A stretch of 64,000 nucleotides of DNA from Strigamia acuminata (taxonomy: Eukaryota > Arthropoda > Chilopoda > Geophilomorpha > Linotaeniidae): the NCBI GenBank assembly GCA_949358305.1, contig OX442315.1, forward strand, positions 21,106,427 through 21,170,426. Direction: 5' to 3'. Below are positions 34,686-53,100 of the stretch, piece by piece (the stretch's first letter is position 1; each line of letters opens with the position of its first letter). The translations under genes and the position numbers were made by a program. Under the pieces are notes generated by a model. That model had not been told where the DNA came from and ran no database searches. It saw nothing but the letters and a program-made list of their open reading frames with translations.

Positions 34686-34895
34686 TTTATGTAACTATAA
34701 AAAACAATGATATTACAAAGGGGTTCGAAAAATATAACAATTTCTTTTGAAAAAGGTAGAAAAAACGATACTTATTGAAAATTTTCTCGTAGAGCAATTC
34801 GAACCTGACCGCGCAACCCGTTAGTAGAACCGGAAGTGACGTAACCCGACTAGTAGCGCCATCTCCTGTTTAGCCGGAGATTACAAAGAGTGAAT

Positions 34896-34915
34896 TCGTA
34901 TTCGTATTCAAATTC
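34896..34915. other. Palindrome centre spacer
   Basis: Twenty bases made of TATTCG/TATTCA-type hexamers (tcgtattcgtattcaaattc). They are the only unpaired sequence between the two arms. Confidence 0.9.
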
Positions 34916-35125
34916 ATTCACTCTTTGTAATCTCCGGCTAAACAGGAGATGGCGCTACTAGTCGGGTTACGTCACTTCCGGTTCTACTAACGGGTTGCGC
35001 GGTCAGGTTCGAATTGCTCTACGAGAAAATTTTCAATAAGTATCGTTTTTTCTACCTTTTTCAAAAGAAATTGTTATATTTTTCGAACCCCTTTGTAATA
35101 TCATTGTTTTTTATAGTTACATAAA

Positions 35126-35383
35126 ATGAATTCCTTCGTTAAGGTTATCGGTTTCCCGATTATTAATGACAATGACGATAATACTGACCACGCGGTCCAA
35201 ACTTTGAACCAACAATCGCCGCTGCCTTCGCCGAGAAGGATGAACCAGCGGCTAGATGTGCTAACCGACGAAATTGCGCGGTTTGATGCAGACTATCGCT
35301 GCAAATCAGATTGCTGCGGGAACGGTCGTCGTTCTTCCGCAGACTGGCGTACTTCCTGTGGCTGGGTCAGGCGCCGTGCCTGA
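35126..35383 (+). CDS. Element ORF of unknown function (gag position), right copy
   Basis: 85 residues, identical to 34685-34428. It begins about 210 bp inside the element's 5' terminus. The product is basic and Ser/Pro-rich in the middle (QQSPLPSPRRMNQR). No homology is recognised. Confidence 0.35.
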   Translation: MNSFVKVIGFPIINDNDDNTDHAVQTLNQQSPLPSPRRMNQRLDVLTDEIARFDADYRCKSDCCGNGRRSSADWRTSCGWVRRRA

Positions 35384-35430
35384 ACCGCTGACCACTAACG
35401 TCTTGGCTGGACGTCTTGGCTTTCTAACAT

Positions 35431-36454
35431 GTGTTGGATAAACAGCCGGCGGAAACGGTTGTCGTTTTACCGCAAAGAAACCTTATCGCTACGGACGGAA
35501 CGGTTAATATATCCGTTCCGACTTCCGTAAACGGAACAAAAATTTTTATTTTTTTGAACCCCGTTCTTGCGACTTCCCCTGTCAGATCCAATAGTCGGGA
35601 CAAACTGTGTTTTGTACTCCTTTCTGGCGAAATCCCCTGTCGTCACAGGCGGAGCAGATCCAATAGTCTGGACAAACTGTGTTTTGTACTCTGTTCTGGC
35701 GAAATCCCCTGTCGTCACAGGCGGAGCGGAATGCCCCTGTCGTTACAGGCGGAGCGGAATGCCCCTGTCGTTACAGGCGGAGCGGAATGCCCCTGTCGTT
35801 ACAGGCGGAGCGGAATGCCCCTGTCGTTACAGGCGGAGCGGAATGCCCCTGTCGTTACAGGCGGAGCGGAATGCCCCTGTCGTTACAGGCGGAGCGGAAT
35901 GCCCCTGTCGTTACAGGCGGAGCGGAATGCCCCTGTCGTTACAGGCGGAGCGGAATGCCCCTGTCGTTACAGGCGGAACGAATCCAAATATCAGGACAAA
36001 CTTTGTTTTGAACCTCGTTCTGGCAAAATCCCCTGTCGTCACAGGCGAAGCGGATCCATTAGTCGGGAAAACTTGTTTTTTAGCCCCGCACTGGCGATTG
36101 CCCCTGTTGTTACAGGCGGAACGGATCCAAATATTGGGACAAGCTTTGTTTTTGAACCCCGTCCTTGCGAATACCCCTGTCGTCGCAGGCGGACCGGTAA
36201 TTTTATCCGCTTCGGATCCAACCGTAAACGGTACATACGCAGACGGATCGAACAATGTTTCTGATCCCGTCATCCCGGATAATATGGTTAATTTATCCGT
36301 TCCTATTACTGACGAATCGAACATGTTCCGATTCCGTCATCCCAATCTCCCCTGTCGCCCAGTTGTTTCGGCTTGCGAGTTCTTGAGAGCCACTAGACAG
36401 ATGGGCGAGCCACTAGACAGATGGGCGGACCACCGCTCGTTGGGGTCACATTGA
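35431..36454 (+). other. Open, repeat-encoded frames of the right arm
   Basis: Two long frames (35431-36264 and 35567-36454) run through the minisatellite. They read LAKSPVVTGGADPI-type peptide repeats in one frame and CRYRRSGMPLSLQAERNAP in the others. The repetition keeps all frames open, so openness alone is no proof of coding. Confidence 0.5.
35727..35979. repeat. 28-bp minisatellite, right arm
   Basis: Nine copies of the reverse-complement unit (GCGGAATGCCCCTGTCGTTA plus CAGGCGGA), the mirror of 33807-34058. Confidence 0.9.
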
Positions 36455-38669
36455 ATGCAAATTGATCGGGAAGTTTGTGCGCATGAAAATGAAAAGTAGG
36501 TTTTGACCGAAATTTAAGTCATAACTAAATTTAGTTATAAAGATCTTGTATTAGAATCACAAGAAGTGAAAAATATTCACTTTAATTTTGATTTTCTGTA
36601 GAAAAATCGAACATCTTCGTAAAACGAGAATTCTACCACGTGGTAAAACCATAAACAGGTTAATAAATAAAAATTATTTTATAAATCTACCACGGGAAAT
36701 TATAAAATTCAGTCCGAATTTATCGTTGTTTTGTCCGCCTACGGAACGTCGTTTTCACCGAATTCAAATTCGAATTATTTTCAATCGGCCATTTCAAGAA
36801 ATTGACAAAAAAGTTATCAGACACTTACACCAACTTTTATTTGGGAAATAAGTACAAAGGAAAGTCGATACTGTTTAAAGAACAGGTTTATTTGTTCTCA
36901 AATTTTGGTTACAAGATTAACACATACCTCATACCTGATCAACCTTACTTTCGTTTCGTATAATCAAGACCGTGATTTTAAAATAGTAAAATCCAACAAG
37001 GCAAGGATTATCGCTCGAATGTTCTAATCCGATGAAAACATTTTACAGCTGCTTTGCCTAGAAACCAGAAGCGCCAAGAATCCAACGATTTAGCGTGCTT
37101 CCTAATTGTTATTAACAATTTTTCAATCGTGAATTCAGATTGTTTTAATCACAATCTTTGTTTATTTCGATTTATAACTTATATCGAATCAGAGTGTCAC
37201 AGTTCTCTTGTACGCATTTACGAAAGTGAATGAGATTGGTTTAGACAAATTTACTGGAAAAAGTTTCGATTGAAATAAATAGGAACAGAAATTTATCTAT
37301 AATGTCTAAAAATATTCCGCTTTATTCTTGTGCTGTCAATTACAAGAAAGAAAGTTGCATTCACTTTAATGCTAAAATTCTTAAAGGCAAATAGGTAAAC
37401 TTTGCGAATTGCAAAAATCGAATCATTTCAGTACGGGAAAAAGGAATAAAGTTTACTCTTCATTCTCAAAATAAATAGAATACATATCAAATTGGTAAAT
37501 GAATCAATTTATTTTATTCTGATTTTACAAAATGGTAAACATATTTACCAGAACTATAAGTATTTATTCAGTTCAAGAACTTTTTTGAAGCCATCTGCAC
37601 ACTAATTGTATGTAGTAGCAGATCGTTCAAAAGAACATTTCAATATTAAAAGTCCCTTTTTAAAATAAAATTGGAATATTTTAGAAGTTAGGTCAATCCA
37701 GACCATCACCTTTTACACTTGAAAGTATAATATATTACCAAGTTAAAGCACTTGCTTTTTCTCTAGTTTGTTGTAAGAACAACACGTCAAACATTTCGAC
37801 TATTTAATAGATATTACGAATATGAATAAACCAGATGACCTTTTAAATCCCTGATTATTAAGCGCAGTTAATAAGAATTCAAACGAATACTTTATTTGCA
37901 TTACTTTTCAATAAGATTGGAAAACACTTGGTTTTTATAAAGTTTTATTTAAATAAAACATTTTATGTCGTTCATACTTGAATAACGATACATTAAGATC
38001 AATTGATAAATTTGCGTCGCCACAAGTGGAAATTCTATCGAATCACCATACGTAAGGGATCCCTTGAAATATTTAAGATAAATGAGAGATTTTTCATTAA
38101 CATCATCTGTAACCGAGATCTGAATCTAAATTTATTTTGCAAGAAATGAAATTTATCGTAAAAAAGTTAATTTTACCACTCGGTAAGACTTTTTAAAACT
38201 TATCATCGGAGGCTGAAAATTAAGCCGACTGGGACATAATCATGCCCACCTAGAAAATACGGCAGATACTGTCTATTCTGAAAAGAAAGCATGTGTTGGA
38301 TAACAACAAAGAACGCGATTACAAGAAATCGCAATTTCGAAAGAATTCGAAATAAGATCAAAAAAATCATTGCATTCTGAAATATGAATCTGAACTAGCC
38401 ACGTATAATTTCGATTAAGTAAACAGGTTAATAAATAAATATATTTATTTTCATACTTATAAAAAATAAGGATATACCTGATTACAAAGTAAAACTTTTT
38501 ACATAAATAGGATTATTTTCACAAACCCATATTATTTATCTGGAATAGTCCATCGAATTACGATCGAAGTCCATATCGAAATCGTTTGCCAAAGAGAAAG
38601 CGAAGAAATGGAATGTAACACATACAATAATGTATTCGTTGTTGTCTAACAACTAATAGTAGTTCGCAC

Positions 38670-39142
38670 TCTAAAAGGAGTTACTAATTTACGACCTAGT
38701 CTGCCACGGTACGTGGCAACATGGGATGTGGGTTTGGCTCTCAACGAATTGCGCAAACTCTGGCCACACGACAACTTAGATTGGATATGTCTACAAGAAA
38801 AGACACTTATTCTGCTTGCTTAACTACTGCAGCTAGAGTAAGCTCACTGCAACAATTGAAAACCTCGGAAATGACAGTGTCAACCGACGCTGTAATTTTC
38901 AACTCCAAAACTATGCACAAGATTCTCGTGCGGGTCACCATACGGTTTACCGTCAAGAGTTCGGTGCTCATTCGACGCGAGCTGCGGCCACCAGTGCAGC
39001 CGCCAGTGTTATTCCGGTGCAACAAATATTAGGTGTTGCCGGTTGGACCTCCGAACAAACATTCGCGAGGTTCTACAACAAAACTATTGTCAACCACAAT
39101 GCTTTTCAAGAATCAGTCCTAAACAGACCGATTCCAAAATAA
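38670..39142 (+). pseudogene. Decayed tyrosine recombinase (DIRS-type), right copy
   Basis: Begins with a PSLPRYVATWDVGLALNELR-like block typical of DIRS/Ngaro integrases. It continues in a second frame with LTTAARVSSLQQL, and in a third with GAHSTRAAATSAA and GWTSEQTFARFYNK, ending at a stop at 39140-39142. The frame changes near 38810 and near 38925 make it non-functional as read. The stretch from 36460 to 38650 shows no reverse transcriptase. Confidence 0.7.
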
Positions 39143-39274
39143 TTTCATAAAATAAAAAATGATTAAACTGAAAAATTGTTAAACTTGTTTTTTCCAAAAC
39201 ATTTTTATTTTTATCCTATGGAAAAAAGTTACCTTTCAAGTCTCCTGTTTAGCCGGAGATTACAAAGAGTGAAT

Positions 39275-39674
39275 GTAATCTCGGCTGAACGAAGTGAAGC
39301 GGAGCGAAGCGGAGCGAACGAGTGAAAGCCGATAGCATTCACTCGTGTAATTGGAGGTTTAACAGGACCCACCACATCCTCCCTTGTCACAACTAATTCA
39401 TTTGGTCTCCATTTACCTCCAGCTAATAACTTTTAGTTACACTCTAACGCTTATAATTAAGAAATATCGTAAATACGCTTACCGTCAACTCGGTGCTGTT
39501 GTTGACTCCATTTTTTCCTTCACTTCCTTTTTTCCAGGATATAGCTTTTAAGACTGACGTAACCCGACTAGTAGCGCCATCTCCTGTTAAACCTCCAATT
39601 ACACGAGTGAATGCTATCGGCTTTCACTCGTTCGCTCCGCTTCGCTCCGCTTCACTTCGTTCAGCCGAGATTAC
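39275..39674. mobile_element. Right outer foldback unit (400 bp, 93-bp terminal inverted repeats)
   Basis: Mirror of 30112-30511. It ends GCCGAGATTAC followed by AATT at 39675-39678, where similarity to the left arm stops. Confidence 0.85.
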
Positions 39675-39678
39675 AATT

Positions 39679-40412
39679 CAAACTATATCAGAGATTTTTT
39701 TTTCCATTTATTTATTTTATACAGTTTAAAGAATAATACAGCATTAATGGTTCATGAAGAATGCCCATATTGAAATCAAAAATTAATATTTCAAAAACTT
39801 AAAAAATATATAAAGCTAACAATTATGGACTATACATAAGCAATAAAAATGAAATATTTTAAATTAAACCAAAATCGATAATATTCTTGAGGAAAAAAAT
39901 GCGTATTATATAAACGATAGAGGCAGATACTACATTACAAATGCATATCATTTGCCTCCGGGATGGAAGCCCAAATTAACAAATTTACTGGAATTACGAC
40001 TCTTTATTGCAATTAAAATGCAATTCTGCACAATTTTAAAAAAATACGTAAATTGCATAAACAAAACAAAAAAAAAACACCTCACATTTATTTGAAAGGC
40101 ACGAACTGACAAAACGACGTATTGTAAATAGTTATTTCTGGAAGGCAAATAGTGACTAACCTCCTACGTTAACTCGTTAGAAATCATCTAACAGGTGCGT
40201 GAGAGGCAGGACATTGGGGCCCTAAACAAGCCCCATAATAGCACTCGGTTGCGGCAAGGATATTCGCTTTACCGCTGTAAAATTGTTCCTGTTGAAGTTG
40301 GTGATGTGCAAATTCTGCTTCCAAATGCTGAAATAATTTACAGATCTCGGTACAGTATTAGTGCGGTAATGTAAGTGCGTGTAACTCGTCAAGCAGTGAC
40401 CGAGTGCAACTA
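39679..40412 (-). other. SLK 3' untranslated region and flank
   Basis: AT-rich. AATAAA on the minus strand lies at 40008-40003, and further candidates lie at 39705-39716 within 40 bp of the palindrome edge. Nothing else is recognised. Confidence 0.5.
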
Positions 40413-47343
<6,931 letters not shown>

Positions 47344-48087
47344 TCATATGTATGGCTCCCAATTACTTCCATCTTCCGGCATTAGGCCTCCTGTTACTAA
47401 TAGAACGATATCAACGATCCACCAAATCCCAACTCCGCCCAATGTGAGCAGCTTGCCAACTGCTGTGCCAGTATGGCCTAAACAAAATCTGTCCATTCCT
47501 AGAAATCCCAGCAGAACCGAGTAAATTAATGTTGTCGTGAAATAATGACCGTTGTACCTAAAAAACGTGCGGAGAAATGTTATACGTTATTAATTAATTT
47601 ATTTGTAAAAATATATATACCTTAGGCAAGGAAAACCATCTTTTAAAAAAGTTTTGTTGCCAAAACATTCAATTCCGTCTAATGCCGTGCACAAAGCAGC
47701 GGTTTGTTGAACATTTTCATACCTCTGACCACCGTACTGCAAAGATCTTTCTTATTAAATCCTGTATCCAATATTAATTATTATGTAATCACTTTAGTAC
47801 ATCCGTAGCCAAGTTCGGCTCGTCTGCTTTCGTTTAATTCGACTTCATCTGGTAAAATGCAGTTTAGAAATTCTAAGGGCCTGCAAAAAATGAAAAAAAT
47901 TATTATTAGAAATAGATAAAACAAAAGGTTTTAATGTAACCTACAGGTAACTACACTTTATAAGCGGAGAGTGCGGTTCGTAGCAATTTTCACCGGTACA
48001 AGAATTATTTGGATTTTGATTAATGGCGGAAACCCAATGCAATATATTTAAAACAATAATAAACAGATAAGTTGTGGTAGCCGCCAT
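47344..48087 (-). CDS. TM2D2: TM2 domain-containing protein 2
   Basis: Exons 48087-47945, 47880-47793, 47736-47621, 47557-47344 give 186 aa (human 214). The N-terminal signal peptide [21 protein letters not shown] is followed by a Cys-containing ectodomain ([38 protein letters not shown]). The TM2 domain has two hydrophobic helices joined by the [21 protein letters not shown] motif, ending [16 protein letters not shown]. The DRF triplet and GGLMPSDGSNW-type end mark TM2D2; the fly orthologue is amaretto, which acts with the other TM2D proteins in Notch signalling. It is divergent from STX18 with 382 bp between start codons. Confidence 0.96.
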
Positions 48088-48469
48088 TGTTACTATTTAA
48101 CTTCGGTCCTATTCTGCGTGTAAATGCATTAAGAAATCATTTTTCATGACGTACACATTGATTTATTAGATTTACTAAAGAGATGACGTTTTTGAATTTT
48201 CGTTTAATTTTAAATTTCATTCGTTTTATTTTATTTTGAAATTTAGATTTTATTTTAAAATGAAATGTACAATTATGTACATAAATGTACGTGGATTTTC
48301 TGCGGGACTGGTTTGTTTTTAATTTTTTGGTGTGGCGCACGAAGGCGAGTAAGCGGACACATAAGCTGCATTTTTCTGATTTACTCAGATTATGCAAGGT
48401 TTTTAAACCTCACAGTGTAATGTTGAAAGATATTATTAAAAAGAAATATTTTGTTTTAAACGAATTAAA
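48088..48469. promoter_or_regulatory. Divergent promoter region, TM2D2 / STX18
   Basis: 382 bp between the two ATGs. The left 200 bp are very AT-rich and the right part includes GCGCACGAAGGCGAG. No TATA box is convincing. Shared regulation is inferred from spacing. Confidence 0.45.
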
Positions 48470-50100
48470 ATGGACATAACAGTATTGTTCAAAGCGTGTG
48501 TCAAAACAGTCAAAACCAGAAATAAAGCGCTCGGACTAGGACCAGCTGCTAATTTAGATTTCGATAAGAAAAATAAACACAAAACAAAAACAGAATTTTA
48601 TATCAAAGCAAAGGAATTGGTTTGTACAAACATTTTTTTTCAAATGTTAAAAGTTAAAGTAATTTAATCCAATTTTTTTTCCTCAAATAGGTAAATTGCA
48701 TATCAAAGTTGCAAGAGTTTTTATTAGACCACCGAAAAAATTACATTAATACAAAGTAAGAATTTTACACCTACATTTTGGAAAACAAACAGTTATTAAA
48801 AATTTTATGGCAACTAATAAAGTTTATTTCGTTTGATTTAGTAATTTGATAAGCGATTCGTCTTCTATGAGTGATGTTCAGCGAGATCAGATTGATTCTG
48901 AGGCACAAAATATAATTCGACAATGTTCTCATAACATCCGGGAGTTTCACGCGCAAGGTTTTGGTGGGCCAATCTTAATGGCTTTTTTGTGTTTAATGCG
49001 ATACTAATGACGCAATTAATGTAAAACCGATATTATTTAATTTTATTTTATGTACAGTTCAAAATGAACAAGGAAATTCTCAATTATTTCAACATAAGGA
49101 TGCAGTTGTGTCCTTACTTGGTGATTATTTGAAAAGTTAGTAAATATTGCACCCTTTCAATATTTATTTAAATATTTAAACGCCCATTTGCTTCAATTTA
49201 TCGATTTTTGTTTTTATATTTGCAGAAATTTGTAAAATATACAGTGAACAGAGAGCGATTAGAATTAAAAAAATTATTGATCTTCAAAAAATGTAGAGAA
49301 AATAATTTTTAAATTTTCTTTGTTTGATCAATTGTTTATTTCTAACTATTTTCCAGGTCCAAACTGGAAACTAAAGAAAAACATAGTGTTAAAAGTCCCA
49401 TTGAAAGTACGACACATTCAGAGTTTCCATATTCGCAAAGTAGATACAGTATTCCTATATTAATGCACTTTGATTTACAACTGATTATTTTTGTTTAGGT
49501 AAATCACAGTTAGATTTAGATGCAGACGACAAACCATCCGACACTTCACATTTTAAAGACGAAGATATTTTGTCACCAGAAGAAATTCAAATGGTTTGAA
49601 TTTAAATGAAATATAAATGAAACAAAAATGAAAGTAATTTTTGGTTTTTTATTAATTCAAACTTGATTTAAATTTAGTTTGAACAGGAAAACGAGAAATT
49701 ATTTGAAGAATTTACATCACTTACAGCTGACATCAAGTAAATTAGACAATTCAATTGATTACAAATGGAGATATTTAATGAAATCAATTTTATTTCAGAC
49801 AAATTGAAGGCAAAGTAGTTGAAATATCCAAACTGCAAGAAGTATTTGCCGACAAAGTTCTAGAACAAGGAAAAGATATAGAATTAATGGCTGACAATGT
49901 TATGGGGACAACCGAAACCATCCGAGATGCAAATGAGGAACTTCGCGAGGTACGAACGAGAGAAATGCTATTTGATATCTTTTTCACACTCGAATCGATT
50001 TCAGGCAATGAAAAAAAATGCAACCTTCAGAGTATGGATTTTATTTGTATTGCTCGTTCTTTCATTTTCACTGTTATTCCTAGATTGGTACAATCCCTAA
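48470..50100 (+). CDS. STX18: Syntaxin-18 (ER Qa-SNARE)
   Basis: Exons 48470-48619, 48691-48755, 48842-48957, 49058-49135, 49226-49292, 49357-49439, 49499-49593, 49678-49736, 49799-49949, 50005-50100; 319 aa in frame (human 335). It begins [20 protein letters not shown] with the syntaxin-18 N-terminal domain ([36 protein letters not shown]). The Qa SNARE helix ([21 protein letters not shown] to [14 protein letters not shown]) and a C-terminal membrane anchor ([21 protein letters not shown]) follow. It mediates COPI-dependent Golgi-to-ER fusion with Use1, Sec20 and Sec22 (family knowledge). AATAAA signals lie at 50226-50235. Confidence 0.96.
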
Positions 50101-53100
50101 AAATGTATAAAATAGAAAAAGTAATAAATCTAACTCGACTTAAATATGTACGACTCGAGATGAGTTCTTGTGACAAAGCAATGAAAGTAAAAGCCCGTGA
50201 ACATGAAAGAGGCCGCGAACATTAAAATAAATAAAGATAAAAATCTGTGGGCACCGAATCTTTTAAATTGCCACTCGTAAACACCGTATTTTTTCGTCCT
50301 TGCATAGTAGGACAAAAGCAGAGGCGAATTATAATTTAAAAGTAGTAATTGCAGCAATAAGAGCTCCAACATTATCCTTCGCTGCAAACTTGGCGGGGAA
50401 AAAACAAAACAAAAAAGAAAAAAAAGAAAGAAAAGAAAAGAAAAAAAAAGCTGTTTTGACCTCTTTAATTCCAGTTGACAAAACTTAATACGCCAGAGAA
50501 GTTAGCAAATTGTAAGCTATAGTAGTCGTTTGCGAATCAAACTCGGAAACAGGTGTTTAGAGCCGAAAAGAGGCATTTCTACTCGTAAATCACCTTGCTT
50601 GTAATTATACTTGCAGATTTCCGTTCTGTGTGCAGTTGTTGCAGTGACAGAGTGCAGATGTCGATGTCTTTTGCTTTACCGCCGCACACGTCGTGGACGT
50701 GACTTGCACTGGAGGATTTTCAACCTCACTGGAGGTCCAATTTGAACCCAATTTTAAAAATAAAAGTCAAATAACCTCTATGTCCAGTCATTAAAAACGG
50801 AAATCTTCAAAGCACTGAAGGTAAACTTCACACATAATTTTTATTTTTCTTCATTTTTTTTTAATTTGATTTTTTTTTATTTTGAGAAGTAATTACACGT
50901 TTTAAAAGACATGATCTGCTTTTTCTGTTTATTTGACCGGAAACTTTTTTAAGGGATAATAATCATTTAAATATTGCAATAAATTGTTGGAAAATCAAAA
51001 ATGACATAATTATATCTTATTTTTGGAATAATACCGAGTGGGTTTTTTCAAGTGCAATGCAGTAAAGCAGTTTTAATTTTAAAAAATTCCAGTTTAGTCC
51101 AATAGATGTCACTGATGTGAACACGCGAGTCGGTTTGATATTTCTTTTACAGCGTCGCACGTCGCAAAGCACAAAATTCATACAAAATTAAACAAAATGT
51201 CGATGAATTCAATATTTTAAATTTTTTAACTTTGGTCTTTATTTATTATTTTTTTTGAAAAAATATTTTTATTATTGCTTTTATTTAATTTTTATTACAT
51301 CAGGTGCTAAATTTCAAGTTGCTAAATAACTTTAATACTGAAAATTCCAAGCTCAACGTATGTAACTTTTATTCCTTCATTTTTATCTTTTATTTACAAC
51401 AAATAAATCTCTAATATTCCAAAACATAAAAACTGTAAGATTAAAAAAAAAATTAATATCCTTTGGGTTGTTTTGAAATGCCTTAAACTAAACCTTAAAA
51501 AACTGCTGTTCCAAGCTTTAGCAGCGATAAAAATGCCTTTACCTGTCACAAAACACTTTTTACTCTCACCGTTAAAAATTTGCTTGACATTTCAAAAGGC
51601 TGAATGGATTATTTATGTGCTCTTTGAGTGGACAATTACTGAACGTAAAAGAGAAAAGAGGGTAAAATGAGATAAAGGACATTTAAAAATATAAAAAAAA
51701 CACCATAGAAAAGAGAAAAGAACAACAAAATCGGATGACAAACACACAGAATTAATGCAAGAATTCGCTCATGTTTCATCATCTAACACAGGTCGTTCCC
51801 TTATTTCACATTGCAATTACGTCATTTCTTAATAGCAAACATCTTAGCATCCTTCTCGACCTCCCGAATGTTTAGCTGACTCACAATTGCACCAGCTTGT
51901 GCCAGGTGAATGATTGGGAAACCCCCAAACACACCTTGAGAAAGACCGAAAGAATTTTCTTATCAAATTGTGATAATATTTGTTAAAGATATTTTCTACT
52001 GAGGGAAAAAGAAAAAATTAAGTTTGAAGAGGGAAAAATCCAGGAGCAGGAAGCGGAGGCTGATGGTGGGAATGCAAAGAGGAAATAGATTTCTTATTAT
52101 TCTTTGTCGGAGGTCTGCAAATTAGCAGGTAGTGAAACAAGTTGCATCTGGATAAGATGAAATAAGACGCCACTGACTTAATTGAAGGGGTCTATAGAGA
52201 TTGAACTGCATCCTAACAAGGCCACCCTAGTCTTAGGTTACAATCTGACTGATTGATTTACATACGGATGACACGCCTGCCTTTATTTATTTATTTATTT
52301 AATTTAATTTAATTTATTTAGAAATATTTCCCGCTCATTCGTCAAGAATTTAGCAAGACGTTAATGTGGTGATTCGGAAACTAAATACCCACAAGGAATC
52401 GCCTGTGGAATTTCCTTACGCACCTCTGATATTAACTGACAGGAAGCACGCATTCTTGTTGAGACATGGTCAACCATATTTAATTAAAGGCATCACAAAA
52501 ACAAATAAAGCGAGAAAAGCAGAAACGAGCGACGAGCGTGATGTCATTGTTTTACTATTTACCTGGAAATACAGTGGGATTTCAGGGAAGTCTTTTATTT
52601 TATTCATTTTTATTTATTTATTTATTTATTTATTTATGTATTTGTTTATTTATTTATTTGCTCGTTTGTTTATTATTATTTTTTTTTATTAGAAACATAA
52701 ACCGCATCAACGAGAAATAAATTTGTATAATTCACAAATTAATAGGTTGATATTCGCCGCCTCCTTCATCAAATAAAAAAATAAATAAGACAGGTACAAT
52801 AAGATGGAAGATGGTCATTTGGTTACTGAGATTTTTTTTCTTATCTTTGATCTGTAAATCACAGACCGGCGCTTGCAATATCACGGCCGCAAGCGAATTG
52901 TGGGAAAGACGAGTATAACAAGCGTAAGGTGATGGTCATTCGAATTATCAGAACTGCAAGAGCCAAATTTAAAAAAAAAATTAAAAATTAAAAAAAAAAT
53001 GAAATAAGATCACATCAAGTAAGAGAAAAGAAAAAGATCGGAAATTCTATGTACATTGCCCAGGAAATAACGGAAATTTTGAGTGCGCTCTTTGACCCTG

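Larger units (their letters stand above)
30512..34895 (-). mobile_element. Left copy of the tyrosine-recombinase element (oriented leftward)
   Basis: 4.38 kb with 34-bp inverted termini starting ATTCACTCTTTGTAATCTCC at each end. Reading from the palindrome centre outward it has a gag-position ORF (34685-34428), a repeat-rich region (34260-33600), an AT-rich middle without recognisable domains, and the recombinase remnant (31116-30644). No reverse transcriptase or RNase H motif was found, so it is probably non-autonomous. Confidence 0.75.
34916..39274 (+). mobile_element. Right copy of the tyrosine-recombinase element (oriented rightward)
   Basis: 4.36 kb, starting ATTCACTCTTTGTAATCTCC and ending with its reverse complement. 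It carries the same ORF, repeat block and recombinase remnant as the left copy. It differs by the 27-nt loss near 35585 and the 2-nt insertion near 36389. Confidence 0.75.
30108..39678. mobile_element. 9.57-kb near-perfect palindromic composite element
   Basis: The left arm (30108-34895) is the reverse complement of the right arm (34916-39678). Paired positions sum to 69811 near the centre and to 69786 outside, because the right arm lacks 27 nt near 35585 and has 2 extra nt near 36389. The arms are separated by a 20-bp spacer (34896-34915). AATT flanks both outer ends and may be a 4-bp target duplication. Each arm has an outer 400-bp foldback unit and an inner 4.4-kb element with a recombinase remnant. 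It lies between the start of the SLF2-like gene and the SLK 3' UTR. Confidence 0.93.

Noticed and set aside
35567-36454. Long repeat-encoded frames as a host gene
   Set aside because: They lie inside the palindromic element, and openness follows from a 28-bp repeat lacking stops in any frame.
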